Shown: positions 45,251 to 56,695 of the stretch, piece by piece | How the letters are laid out: the number at the start of each line of letters is the position of its first letter | Position numbering within the stretch: the stretch's first letter is position 1 | Assembly (NCBI RefSeq): GCF_043290135.1 | Contig: NC_134705.1 | Span: 95,435,239-95,499,238 of the forward strand | Direction: 5' to 3' | Length of the DNA stretch: 64,000 bases | Source of the DNA: Rhipicephalus microplus | Taxonomy: Eukaryota; Arthropoda; Arachnida; Ixodida; Ixodidae | Position numbers and translations under genes: made by a program | Notes under the pieces: generated by a model | Seen by the model: only the letters and a program-made list of their open reading frames with translations | Databases searched by the model: none | Told to the model about the DNA's origin: nothing

Positions 45251-45588
45251 CGTGACCTCAAGAGAGGTCGCTGCTGCTGTGATTACATTTAAAAGCACTT
45301 GCCTCGCAGCCCTTGGACACAAGGGCACTGATGAGACAAGTATGCTAGTGCCAAATATTTTTACATGTTTTTATTATCAAAACCTTTGTCACCCTTTTTA
45401 ATATGCATATCACGCCACCTTCATGTCTTTAATACTTATGTTTTTACCCGCATTATCGCGAGGATTTTTAAGGCCCCTATACAGCCACGCAACATATCAT
45501 TGTCCGCATCTCAATACTCATTGAAATGGCGCTCTTTGGCCATCAATTGGCCCTTGCGCCATAAAACACCACACATCATCATCATCAT
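45251..45588 (+). other. LINE 3' UTR and tail
   Basis: About 340 bases without an ORF, ending ccataaaacaccacac then (ATC)n just before the right duplication. The 3' UTR of such LINEs is recognised by its own RT. There is no long poly(A). Confidence 0.75.
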
Positions 45589-45600
45589 CAATTATCAACA
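45589..45600. repeat. right 12-bp target-site duplication of the nested LINE
   Basis: Exact copy of 39604-39615 (caattatcaaca). The first two bases could also belong to the (ATC)n tail. Confidence 0.92.
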
Positions 45601-46670
45601 TGCCGACTGGTTCTTTCGCCGAACACGAAGTCGCTGGATTGACCTGTGCCTCTTCGCCGCAGACTACTACACCTGACATACTGAGCAGCTCCATTGCCGA
45701 CACGTTAACCGCTTCACAACGTGCTTAGCTTCTACGACTCCTAAACAAGTTCCGTTTTCCCTTTGACTTTAAGCATAGTCCCCTCCACCGTACGTCGAGG
45801 GGACTATGCTTACAGTCAAAGTCAGCTGTACGTCAGCGGTGTGTCACCGCATCGACACGGGCACCAATGCACCACTGCGTCAAAAACCCTATCGCGTGTC
45901 CGCGACAGAGCACCGGATTATGGGTGACCAAGTAGCTGACATGCTCAAGCGTGGCATCATCCAGCCTTCGAATAGTTTCTGGGCATCTCCAGTCGTTCTC
46001 CTGAGAAGAAGGGCGGGTCAATTCGCTTCTGTGTTGACTACCGTCGTCCTAACAAAGTAACTCGAGAGGACGTTTACCCCTTAGCGAGAATCGACGATGC
46101 CCTTGACTGCCTCCAAGGTGCGGAGTTCTTCTCTTCTATTGACTCATGGAGTGGCTACTGGAAGGTCCCTATGGCACCTGAAGATCAGCCTAAAACGGCC
46201 TTTATCACACCTGATGGCCTTTACAAATTCCACGTCATGCCTTTCCTTCTTTGCAACGCGCCCGCAACATTCGAGCGGATGTTGGACAATCCTTTGCGTG
46301 GCCTGAAGTGGAAAACATGCCTGTGCTACTTAGATGACGTGGTCATATTTTGGCCAGACTTTCCAAAGCATCTCCGCACGTTAGAGGAAGTACTACAGTG
46401 CCCAACCGACGCCGGCTTTCAGCTCAACCTGAAAAAATGGCGCTTCGGTGCAAGTCAGTTCACGATCATCGGCCATGTTTTCTCTAAAGACTGTATTCTT
46501 TCTCACAAGGCCAAGGTTCGGGCAGTTGAAGAGTTCCCTAAACCCCCATCTCTGAAGGATCTGCGCAGCTTCCTTGGCCTCTGCTCGTATTTCCGCCGCT
46601 TTATTCGGAATTTTGCGATGATCACCGCCCCCTTGACTGAACTTTTACGGAATGACTCGAGAAGTTAAGC
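45601..46670 (+). pseudogene. gypsy reverse transcriptase (resumed after the LINE)
   Basis: The frame continues from the LINE target site with MPTGSFAEHEVAGLTC, IADTLTASQRA, then a stop. A 60-bp hairpin at 45761-45821 disrupts the linker. RT proper starts near 45846 (HRIDTGTNAPLRQKPYRVS), then [21 protein letters not shown] (45806-46060 frame), a shift, and 46171-46668 with [20 protein letters not shown] and [11 protein letters not shown]. The catalytic YLDD lies at 46327-46338, followed by the thumb [12 protein letters not shown]. Damage is moderate: at least four frame breaks. Confidence 0.85.
45761..45821. repeat. 25-bp inverted duplication (hairpin) in gypsy pol
   Basis: Left arm 45761-45785 and right arm 45797-45821 are complementary with one mismatch, separated by an 11-base loop. 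In the minimal core, agcatagtcccctc pairs perfectly with gaggggactatgct. It lies between the pre-RT linker and RT. Confidence 0.95.
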
Positions 46671-46744
46671 TTGGTCACCCGCCTGTGATGATGCCTTCAA
46701 AAAGTTGCGCCACCTGTTAACCTCACCGCCAATCTTGCGTCACT

Positions 46745-47135
46745 TTGACCCGGCCGACTGCTCCGATTGAGGTACACACCGATGCAAGCGGTGTTGGACT
46801 CGGCCCCGTGCTCGCGCAGCGCAAATCGGGATTCCAGGAGTACGTAGTCACTTACGCAAGCCGTACTCTCACCAATGCGGAGAAGAATTATTCTGTAACA
46901 GAGAACGAGTGTCTGGCAATTATTTGAGCTCTAGGTAAATTTAGAACGTACCTATAGGGTAACCCTTTCGACGTAGTCACCGGTCACCATGCACTTTGTT
47001 GGTTATCCACATTGAAGGAACCCTCTGGCCGTTTAGCTCGCTGGGCTTTGCGGTTGCAAGAGTTTGACATGCGTGTTGTTTACAGGTCTGGCCGACGTCA
47101 CACTGATGCCGATGCCTTATCGCGTTCACCTGTAT
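46745..47135 (+). pseudogene. gypsy RNase H remnant
   Basis: Encodes [17 protein letters not shown] (catalytic Asp), [20 protein letters not shown] (catalytic Glu region), a stop in place of Trp at 46925-46927, then a [11 protein letters not shown] block with the usual D of TDH replaced by G, and [29 protein letters not shown]. The usual gypsy layout then leads into integrase. Confidence 0.8.
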
Positions 47136-47289
47136 CATCGGAAAGCTCTGCCTGTCCATCTGCCGTGGACGAAACGGTTGCGTTTCCAGCAGACTGCGAC
47201 ATGGCGTCTGAACAACGTAAAGATGACTGAATCAACGCTTTTCGGCGATTTCTTTCAGACCCGTCGACTTCTCCATTTTCACGAACATT

Positions 47290-48475
47290 GCACCGTCAAG
47301 CGGTTCACTTTGAGATCCGCGAAGCCTCCTTTATCCCAACAATTGGAAGTCTGACGGCCGAAAGTGCTTACTGGTCATACCTCGCCATCTTCGTGCTGCA
47401 ATATGTTCAGCTTTCCACGCTGACCCTCAGTGCGCACATGCGGGCATCTTCAAAACGTACGCTCAGCTTTCCTCCCGGTTTTATTGGCGAGGAATGTACA
47501 CCTTTTTGCGCAAGTACATTCAGTCATGCCCGGAATGCCAACGACGGAAAGCTCTGCCACATCACACCTCTAATCCGATCCAGCCAATTTCTTGCCCAAC
47601 CAGGCCTTCCGATCGCATTGGAATCGATCTGCACGGACCTCTTCCATTCACGGCTTCCAAAAACCGTAGGATCGTTGTCGCTGTCGACTACTTGACGCGA
47701 TATGCAGAAATAGCCGCTTTGCCTGCTGCCACAGCACGCGACGTATTATCTTTCCCTTGCGGAATTCATTCTCCGTCATGGCGCACCGCGTGAACTTCTC
47801 AGCGACAGAGGACGTGTATTCCTCTCCGAACACGTCAACGCATTCCTTACCGAATGCCGCATCATTCACCAGGCTACCACCGCCTACCATCCCTAAACGA
47901 CTGACTTGACAGAAAGATTCAACCGTACACTCGGCGACATAATATCTAAATATGTTGCCTCAGACCACTCCGATTGGGACCTCATTCTGCCCTTTGTGAC
48001 ATACGCCTACACTACTGCTCCACTGGCGACTACGGGCTTTTCGCCAATTTTCCTGTAATATGGCCCAGACCCTTCCGCCACCCTAGAAACTGTTCTGCCC
48101 TACCATCCCGATTCCTCCAAGGCTACGCCCATCACTGAAGCTGCCCGCCGCGCCGAGGAATGCCGTAAGCTCGCCCAGTTGTTCAGAATCATCGACCAAC
48201 GGAGACAAAAATTTCGGCGTGACGATAACCACCCGTACCCTAACTTTGTTCCGGACACCTTTGTGTGGCTTCGTATTCCAGCTGTCCCTACAGGCCTTTA
48301 TTCAAAACTTGTTTCCCAATTCCAGGGACCCTACCCCGTTGTCTCGCCGACTTCACCTGTTAACTACATCGTCGAAACCATTACGCCATCCACGGACCAG
48401 TACTTTCAGGGTCGTGAAACCATTCACCTACAGTGGTCGAAACCATATTATGATCCGCTCGTACCCTGATCTCCG
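47290..48475 (+). pseudogene. gypsy integrase remnant with GPY/F end
   Basis: The zinc-binding region is partly readable ([19 protein letters not shown] near 47505). The core at 47590-47790 reads [12 protein letters not shown] and [17 protein letters not shown] (catalytic Asp), then a shift to LSDRGRVF and a broken YHP-TT region with a stop in place of Gln at 47895. The last piece (48179-48469) encodes RQKFRRDDNHP, FVWLRIPAVPTGLYSKLVSQ and a GPYPVV GPY/F module. The frame closes just before the 3' LTR. It would insert cDNA; stops prevent this. Confidence 0.8.
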
Positions 48476-48515
48476 TGAGTCGCCAGGATGGCTCTTTTTC
48501 CGACGAGGGACGATA

Positions 48516-48682
48516 TGTAAAGAAGAGGAATCACACTATTGCAGCGACATCGACACGTGGGTCCGAGGCGCGAGCTAGGACTTCCTGGTTTCTGCTGCGA
48601 CGACGTCCGTATACCCAGCCAGCGCTTGCTGCTCCTTTGCCGACACTGCTACCGCTTTTCGTCTTGCATTTACATTATAATA
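48516..48682 (+). repeat. 3' LTR of the split gypsy element
   Basis: Partner of 38515-38685. Begins tgtaaagaagagg after a purine-rich run (cgacgaggga, possible polypurine tract) and shares agcgacatcgacacg, gaggcgcgagct and cttgcatttacattat. Ends are approximate. Confidence 0.65.
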
Positions 48683-50068
48683 CATTCATACCTTATGCAC
48701 AAGTTGAATACACTTCAGCCAGCCGCTACAATCGCTTCCAAGGTGCTTTTGAATCCTATCTGTATGTTACACACACAACAAATATTAATGATTGTTAGTT
48801 CTGGCTTCAAAAAATTTCAAACCTACCATTGTTAAGCGGTACATTTTGTGAAAACAGTCATTCAGTAAAACGGGCTAACACCCTCCCCCCCGTTCCTTTC
48901 TTTTCTTCTTATTCTCTGAAAACCACTACTCTTTTACTCACACAATTGATCAGCGAAATACTCTCCCTCTCGCGCCCCTGAATCCACAGTTGCCCTCGTC
49001 TCCTCCTTGGTTCAATTGAAGGAGAGGGCACGAAGCGTATACACATGCCTTCAAGGTATTTAGTTCTTGCCTCGAGGAAAACAAGTCCACCTGTCCAAAG
49101 GTCGGCCCGAGACAACGCCTCTTATTTATGATCTTTTTCATCGAAATCTTCAATTTTCACCTTGCTACCACTATTCTTTAGTTATAATAAATGCTGGCAA
49201 CAGTTCCCGGCATTTCATGATACCTCATTAAAATCCCGAAGAAAGTATGTCGAAGTGATCAAGTAATGCCATTTGCAGAAGATGTCATTGCGTAGCCATC
49301 CCTAACTATTTTTTTTCCTTTTGCTCTTGCGAAAAAGAGAACAGACTTACATTACGTCGTCAATGTTTTAGGAGTTGCGAAGTATACTGCCATATATTCT
49401 TGCCTCCTTTTTAGTTTCGTAATAAAGAATTGCGGGGATCGGTAAACAATCGTTTTGCAGTTCAACGAATAAACGTGGCCCTTTGTACTTAGACGTCTCC
49501 TCTGCATTGATTCCATGTAGTTTCTTCATTTCAAAAAGACGCAATTTACGTCGTAGCAGTACTTGGCACTTAATCTTGGCTCTTTCCTTTACCCAGATCT
49601 GTGGTGTTTTTTCGTCTTTTGAATTCGACACCGAACGACAGCGTCATTTACCTTAGTGCTCCCTTTTCATCACCGCAGGGAGCGACATGGGTAAATCAAT
49701 GAGGAGAAAAGAGAAAGCGAAATGACAGTTTAAGAACGTAGAGTGGCCGTGAGGAGTGTGGTGTAAACCGAAGAATGTTCTCTGCATTTCCAGCAAAGTT
49801 GGCCATTCGTGTCTCCATTCAAAGAATCTCTCCGTTTCATATCTACAGCAATGCACCAGAGCTAAAATGCCCTTAGGAAAATAAATTCAGCCACAGCAAA
49901 AAGTTTACCCGGCCCTTCACCTTTATTTTACAAGTGTAACAATTTGATATTCTTATTTATATCATTAAGATTATTGTTTAATTATTTGGTGCTTTCAAGT
50001 TTCCCTTGCCACATGTCAAATGACTGATGCCGTGCGAAGGCCTATCCTACCAAGAGTGTTCTACAGTA

Positions 50069-50105
<37 letters not shown>

Positions 50106-50888
50106 TCTTCACCATTAGATGTGCCCCAATAGAGGTCTCCAGATATTTCGGTCATCCCCATCCCAGCGCTCTTCAGCCTGCACTGACATCACACAGCATA
50201 TGACCCTTTACCATTTCACCTCCATAAAAAATACGACCGCCGCGGCCAGGAAAGAACTCGCTACCTTCCTGTCGTTAACCAATCTCTGCAAGCGCTTCAC
50301 CACCGCATTTGACAAGCGCAAAAAAAGTTCTTAAACACGGTTCAATTGCTCACATACTCTAAAACGCATCACAGATACTGATTTTTGCAAAAGACATAAA
50401 GTGTATGTTTAGAATATTAATTTTTATGTAAAAAAATTCGGCAGATCACACGTACCTACGAATCGACGTTATACGAAGCATGCGGAGGGAAGGGGACCTT
50501 GTTGGGATATTTTTTATTAAGCGACACGTTATGAAATGACGCTAAATATTTGCACAAACGTTGCACGTGCACACATATGTTAAAGAGTTGCAGATGTTTA
50601 CGTAACCAGTCGTTTGCCCTTGTGCAACGATGCCAACTGGAACACGCGTATAGCGACACCAGAAGCTTATATGAAGCGCTGGTGCTCACGAGGATGCTGG
50701 CCCTGGACACACGCTACTAACTCAACTTCAGTGCATAGCAACTAACCACAATTGACGTTGACCCGACGTGACGGCTGTATTAAAGGAGTACATATGGAAT
50801 GTTTATAAAATTGGGTAGGCAGCACTGTAACTACTATTCACGTTTCACGAAGTTTAGCGTCTAGCTATTTGAAAATTAGTTCTGAGAC
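48683..50888. other. non-coding stretch
   Basis: AT-rich with chance frames only. A (TTA)n array of about 34 bp lies near 50073-50106. No gene recognised. Confidence 0.4.
50073..50106. repeat. (TTA)n microsatellite
   Basis: About eleven TTA units. Confidence 0.95.
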
Positions 50889-51200
50889 CTGGCGTAGCTC
50901 TGTGGTGAGATGCTTCATTGCCACGCAGAATGCTTCGGTTTTATATCAGCTGGGACCCTGACAATTAATTTTTTCATTCGTCGGGTCAACCGATGTCAGG
51001 TACTTCTTAACGCTCGTGCGTTAAAATTTCCCCAGTGCGTTCTCGTCGTTCTTCGGTAGATACTAAGTGTCAATCACCTGTGGCACATACCTGCATACCA
51101 GCAGCATATACGCGACCTTGGGTATGTGCCACTATCTGGCGAGAAGCCCTTTACGACGTACGTGACGGGATTGTGACATTATTTATGTTATGACTAGCGC
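50889..51200 (+). mobile_element. tRNA-Gly-like SINE or tRNA-derived repeat
   Basis: The head at about 50889-50960 reads ctggcgtagctctgtggtgaga (A-box-like), attgccacgcaga (an anticodon loop like tRNA-Gly GCC), and a decayed B-box (cggttttatatcagctggg, usual form GGTTCGATTCC). A body follows through ccctgacaatt, cgtcgggtcaacc and acgcgaccttgggtatgtgcc to about 51200. It is unrelated to the Ruka-like SINE. Target duplications were not found. A decayed tRNA gene alone is less likely because the similarity in style continues into a body. Confidence 0.5.
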
Positions 51201-51329
51201 GTCATATTTGCAAAACCATCTCACCCTCCCACGCTAATTTTGGTACACGCGAACTTAAAGGGGTCACCAAGAAAGCACTCAAATGTAAGCGACTAGACAG
51301 ATCCATACTCCTAATGCCGCCACGTCCGA

Positions 51330-51570
51330 AACTTAACATACCGCAAGCGCTAACGCTACGCCGATAACAGACCCACACGTACCCAAACCTTGCCAAGCTT
51401 CACGTTGATTATCCCGAAGCATATCCCAGCGACAGGTGCCCCTCGTGTGGATACACGGTGACACTCACATACATGCACTGAGAGTGTATAAACACTCCTC
51501 CCGACTCTGTACTTCTCACGGAAGACGACGAAGCTGTTGTTGCTTGGCTAAGTAGCTCTGTCTGCATTTA
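51330..51570 (+). pseudogene. R1-like LINE ORF2 C-terminal fragment
   Basis: The frame reads QALTLRR, a stop, QTHTYPNLAKLHVDYPEAYP, DRCPSCGYTVTLTYMH, the C-x2-C...H finger that closes R1/I-like ORF2 proteins, here just upstream of the next LINE. It corresponds to CSACDQLAIFTHYKW in the 26.5-30.1 kb LINE. Only the tail remains. Confidence 0.55.
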
Positions 51571-51676
51571 TTGTTATGTTTGTTTATATTACAGCTCAGC
51601 ACTGCTCAAGACGTCGGACGACTCGAAAAGGTACCTGCCGTATCGGCGACCGACGGGTCCTGCGCAGCCCGCCGCG

Positions 51677-52994
51677 TTGAAAGGTGCTACAAGAAACGAA
51701 ATAAGCATCAGTGAGAGCGCCGCCATGACCTCCCAAGGTGTGACACCAGGTCAAAAGCACCAGCTGGTTTGCGCAAGCATACCTGACTGCAAGCGACAAC
51801 ACAGCGTTGAATCAGAGGACGAATCAACTGTCGTTGGTGACCACAACGTGGCGAACCTCACAGATCTAGACATGGACGAGGGTGGTTTCCGACTTGTGCG
51901 ACATTGCAAAAACAGGATGGTGGGCATTCCTGTGTTAATTGCTCCAACATCCGGAGGAGATAACTTGAGGCAAGTGAATCCTATTGACCTATACTCTGAA
52001 ATTGAAACGATTCTCGGTGGAGCCCCAGTTAAGAGCCATTTCACAGCACAGGGAGCCTTGCTCTTAGATATAGAGACAGAACACCAAGCTAATATGCTTC
52101 TAGAGACCAACACTGTCTGCGGCCTTGCCATATCTGCCCGTGTACCACACAGCTACATGAAAAATACATGCATTATAAAAGGAGTCTCAAGATGGTACTC
52201 GGTTAACCTACCTGAGACCTCAGGGAGTATACCATGACAGAAGAATCATACGACGGGTCCGAACATCATCCTCCGAGTGGGAATCAAGGCGCAATGACTC
52301 TGTGGTTCTCACATTCGCTCCCGATTCGGAACGTCCAGAGAAGATCAACCTTGGCTTCACCAGACACGAGCTTGTAGACTACGTGGAAACGCCGCCACGC
52401 TGTTTTGAATGTCAGCGTTTTGGACATGTTGCTAAGCACTGTCGTGTGGAACAGAGGTGTAAGCGCTGTGGGGGGCCTCACGACTTTAGGACGTGTACCA
52501 GTAAAGAAAAACTTGTGTGTGCAAACCGTGGCGGCGACCACCCAGCTAGCTATAACCGATTTCCAGCACGAACAGCGGCGCAGCGAAGAAATAAGACGTT
52601 TGTCCACAGCTCGAAGATTGTGAACGAACCATCGCTCACAAAGAGGACGTCCGGCGTGCCAAAACATGGCGGTTTGGACAACGAGTACGCAGGAAATTTT
52701 CCGCGCCTAAATCCGACAAGAGCCGGTACGGAGTCAACGCAAGTGCTCAACACTGGTGAGAAATGTATCATGAAAGAGTGCGCCAAGCGCACCTATGCTG
52801 ATGCACTGAGCCCACCTCAAGTACCACCTGGAAGCAAACAGCAAGAAAACCTCGAGCACGTTATTCACGCTCTGTTCACCGCACTACGTTCACACGTCGC
52901 TAAGATGCCTGCTAGTTCAACGAAGGACATGTTGGAAGCAGTCCTGGCTGTAGAGGCAGTGTTACTTTGCTCTGCTCCTACATACACACAGTAG
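51677..52994 (+). pseudogene. LINE ORF1 remnant (zinc knuckles)
   Basis: The first part (51677-52237) encodes an N-terminal gag-like region (MDEGGFRLVRHCKNRMVGIP, FTAQGALLLDIETEHQAN, CIIKGVSRWYS). After a frameshift at about 52215-52295, a second frame (52302-52994) carries VLTFAPDSERPEKINLGFTR and the knuckles CFECQRFGHVAKHC, CKRCGGPHDFRTC and a third degraded one in which the expected second Cys/Asn region reads CANRGGDHPASY. The C-terminus is hydrophilic. It would bind element RNA. Confidence 0.75.
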
Positions 52995-53040
52995 AATAAT
53001 GGCAATGTCTCACCAACCTAGTCTATTTCGTCCTTGAAAA

Positions 53041-56000
53041 GTGCCCTTAATAATGCAATGGAACTGCGCTGGCCTTTTAAAACGTCTGTGCGAACTCAAC
53101 CTTTTCCAGCGCGACATTCCAATACAAATTCTAGCCCTCTCCGAAGCCGGTCTACTGAATGCAAGGATGCTCCCAGGGTACACTCTACACGGCAACCTGA
53201 GCATAACGTCATTTGCAAATGGAAGCGCAAAGATATACATAAGGCGGGAAATACCTCACGTCACCTTACCAGTGCAAGACCTCTGTTCCAACTCACTGGA
53301 AATCGCTGCTGTGCAAGTGTGCCTGGGAAACCGAAAACTGATTGTGGTATCGTTGTACATAAGCCCACGAAAAAAGGTTTTCATGGAGACTTTCGTAAAA
53401 GACCTTTGCACTCGATGTCCCGCTCCTCGAATAATCTGTGGTGGTTTTTACGCGCACCATCCACTCTGGGGAGATGACTGTAGATTTTTGAGGCAAGGAA
53501 CTTCTAGCAGCTGCGGATGCTGCCGACGTATGTGTGGCGAACGATGGCGAACGTACATTTTTCAGGTCACCAGATTCATGGAGTGCAATAATACCTTGTA
53601 CTTCACTCCACGGGCCTTCTGGTATCATCGACCACGGCTCCAGACAGGATGGGCAGCGACCATTTCCCAATCTTCTCCAATATGCTGGGATTTCAAATTG
53701 CTGGTCGACAATTCTGCAATGTAACACGCTGGGACACCTACAGAGAAGCGTTGGACAAATCCACTAGTGAGCTGTTCGCAGATATGTTTCAAAGCAAGCT
53801 AGCGGCAACTTCGTTGCTGAAACTGCCCGACCATTTTCCTGCTCCTGACTTGAAATTGAAAACCTCTGCGCAGCACGTAGACGAGTGGAGCGGAAACTAA
53901 TGAGAACAAAAGGAAATCCGTCTGTGAAAACCGAATATTAAACGATAAACGCGGCAATTCGTCGCCATACAAAAAAAATTTAAGACGAAATTAATGGCGG
54001 CTTTTTGTGAGAGTTTATCGATGTTTATGCCATTGACAAGGATATGGGCAGTAATAAAAGTCTTTCTGGGAAGATCCGCTCACACAGGCCATTCGAAGCA
54101 CTCGCTTTGAAACAAGGGATAGATTTGCTAACCCTTGCAGATAATTTTGCAGACGTGTACACATCTGGAAGATCAGCAGGAGCGGCGATTCTTCTGTCAC
54201 TCCAGTTTTTTCACACGATGAATACGCCATTCACCTTTGGAGAGCTGGATATGGCACTTAGCAAATTAAGAAGACGCTGTGCCGTGGGTCCCGATTTGAT
54301 CAGCAATCAAATGCTGATAAATCTGCCATTTGAGCCAAAAAGGGCCCTTTTGGACATATTTAATCATGTCTGGAGCAGGGGAGAGATCCCAGTTGTTTGG
54401 AAGACAACATGGGTGGTGCCAGTCTTAAAGTCCGGAAAGGATCCTGCGAGCCTCACATCATATCTACCGGTATCTCTTACATCATGCGCATCTAAGTTGA
54501 TGGAAAGAATATTATGTACAAGATTAACTTGGTGCTTTGAACAAGGAAGACGATGACCATCGTGTATGACTTAATGTCGCCCACAACTGAGTGCCCAGAA
54601 CAGTGTTTTGGACCTATTAAGACACATCAAGCACCCCCACGTCAGCGGACTCTCGACACTCGCCGTCTTCATGGACGTTGCCAAGGCATATGATTGTGTG
54701 CTGCAGGCAGGCATCGTGAACAAGCTCCAAGCCATGGGTGTGTCGGGAAATGCTCTTCGGTTCGTACATGAATTCGTCAGAGACCGCTGTGTCCGTGTTA
54801 AGCTTGGAAATGTAACGAGCGAAGAGAGACGCGTTTCCCTCGGCATCCCACAAGGAAGTGTTCTATCTCCCTTGCTTTTTAACGCTGCTATGGCCGCCTT
54901 TGACACTCTGCACTTAGCTCTGAAAGCAGTTAAAATATCCATCTACGCCGATGACATCTGCATTTGGATCTCAAGGTACCAGCACAAACGTTTGGCCCGG
55001 ATAGCACAGAGCACTATTTCAATCATTGAGCGTCACTTGTTGATGGCCTATCTTTATCAGCGGAAAAATCGGCCTTCATGCTCTTCCCGGGAGCGAGATG
55101 GAAGTCAACACGTCAGTCGCTGAATATTCGAGGCCACTCAATTCGTTGTGCAACAAGTGTCCGTTTCCTGGCATTACCATCGACAACAAGCTATTATGGC
55201 GACGTTCCGTTGATGGTATATTCACGGCATCAGTGCAAAGGATCAATGCTCTTCGTCGCATGGCAGGGGTTTGTTGGGGCAACAATCCTATGTCCATGCT
55301 TAAATTGAATGATGCGCTTATAACAAGCAGCACTCTTTATCAGCTGCCCCTGATATCACCATCACCCAGCCAGTTCAAACGCCTAGAGGCAGTGCACAGA
55401 AAGGGTCTTCGCTTGGCGATGGGAGTCCCTCAGGCAACTTCAAACAGGAAGGGCACCAATGAAGCCGAGTCTTTCCCGCTCCGCCTTTTGGCGTCTCAGG
55501 CCTTATGGACGCAGCTGTCAAGACTGGGCGAGTCCTTCGCAGGCATGGCGCTTCTCCGGCGGCTAAGAGCAAGAACTGGCTCACATTTCAACGCGGCATT
55601 AAACGCATTTCGATATTTATGCGTAAAACTGCCTAAACGGCACCCTATGGACCCACCATGGTCCTTTGTGGATGTTGCGTGTAACTTCAGCGTACCCGAT
55701 TTACCAGCGAAGCGCGCCATTTCAGTCGCGGAAGCAAAATTTCTTGCGCTGGACCACTTTAGCACCATGTAACGCGGCCACCTACAAGTGTACACGGACG
55801 GATCAGTGTGCACACAAACGGATAACTGCGCAGCGGCTTTCTGCATACGCTGCCTTGGCGTGTCTTGGTCGGGCCGTCTGGATCGCGTGGTTTTGTCCAC
55901 AGCGGTAGAAAGCGCTGCAATTACGGTGGCATTGCGAAAATTGCGAGCCTTTTCTACACGATATGTTGTAGTGCTGACGGACTCCGAATCGGCGCTACAA

Positions 56001-56659
56001 AGACTGCATCGTGGCCTACCTCAAGAAAAGTTCCCCAGGCAATCTCTGGCACTAAATAAACACCTAAATGGCAAGGGTTTTAATACAAAGTTCCAGTGGA
56101 TCCCATCCCACGTTGCAATGAGGGCAATGAAAAGGCTGATGCACTTGCATGCGAAGCACGTACATCGTTTCCAAAAGTAAGAACTCTCAAGGCTTACCAG
56201 AACAACAAAGATGTGATACGCAATCAATTCAAGGCGATCTACAAGTTTCCACACCAAGCATGTGTAATTCATGGACTTTCTCGTGAAGAAGCGACGCTGT
56301 TGTACCGCATTAGAACCGGCTCCGCATACACCCCGGCCTGGTCATTCAAGACTGGGAGATACGCTTCCCCGTTCTGTGCCTTCTGTGGTGACATCGGGGA
56401 TATTGAACATTTCATTTGGCTCTGCCCACAGTTTTATGTGCAAAGAGCAGCGATGATTCGCACCTTGCGAAAAGGTTTTAATAGGCACCGGACAGTTGAT
56501 GATGTCATTTTTCCTGAAGGACCCGCAACAACTAGGAGGAACGTGCAACGAATTTTGTTCGTCTTCCCGCGAGACACTGGGCTGTTGACTCGTGGTGACA
56601 ATTTCCAAATTCAGGAGATGCTGAGGCGGAAAAATAGACGGCCGTGCAGGCCAGGATAA
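53041..56659 (+). pseudogene. LINE ORF2 remnant (endonuclease, RT, RNase H)
   Basis: Endonuclease: IMQWNCAGL, ILALSEAG (Glu present), then ICGGFYAHHPLWGDD near 53440, where the catalytic Asp and Asn of the usual G-D-F-N-A-H have become Gly and Tyr. MGSDHFPIF is at 53649 in another frame. RT: AVGPDLISNQML, a LTSYLPVSLTSCASKLMER block (54044-54556), VFMDVAKAYDCV (motif A), GIPQGSVLSPLLF (motif B) and IYADDICIW (catalytic YADD) in 54608-55123. RNase H: VYTDGSVCT (Asp), VESAAITVALR (Glu), VLTDSESAL (Asp) and WIPSHVAMR (His) in 55788-56180, then NEKADALA. Finger: CAFCGDIGDIEHFIWLC. At least six frame breaks. Confidence 0.8.
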
Positions 56660-56695
56660 CACCGCCTGCTGCAACACCACCACCACCACCATGCA

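Larger units (their letters stand above)
39616..45588 (+). mobile_element. complete I-group LINE with two intact ORFs, nested in the gypsy element
   Basis: The element starts directly after the left duplication with ccccgcaggggcgcc, has a 5' UTR of about 530 bases, ORF1 (40147-41460), a 70-base spacer, ORF2 (41531-45250), a 3' UTR of about 340 bases and a short (ATC)n tail ending at the right duplication. Length is about 5.97 kb. Both frames are uninterrupted and the duplications are perfect, so the insertion is recent. An endonuclease-RT-RNase H ORF2 plus a zinc-knuckle ORF1 places it in the I superfamily; the exact clade needs a phylogeny. It may be mobilisation-competent. Confidence 0.93.
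38515..48682 (+). mobile_element. Ty3/gypsy retrotransposon split by a nested LINE
   Basis: Similar short LTR-like sequences lie at both ends (about 38515-38685 and 48516-48682). Inside are a partial gag, protease, RT, RNase H and integrase in gypsy order. A complete LINE (39616-45588) interrupts it between protease and RT. Removing the LINE and one copy of its 12-bp duplication leaves roughly 4.2 kb. The reading frame runs from ...DPSAIIN on the left to MPTGSFAEHEVAGLTC on the right across the join. The element itself is dead: gag is mostly deleted and pol carries stops and shifts. Confidence 0.85.
51590..56695 (+). mobile_element. decayed I-like LINE
   Basis: ORF1 with zinc knuckles (51677-52994) and ORF2 with endonuclease, RT, RNase H and a C-terminal finger (53041-56659) are in I-superfamily order. 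The 3' end is followed by a (CAC)n tail at about 56673-56692. The total length is near 5.1 kb, close to full length. Each ORF has several frameshifts, unlike the nested LINE at 39.6-45.6 kb. No target duplications found. Confidence 0.8.
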
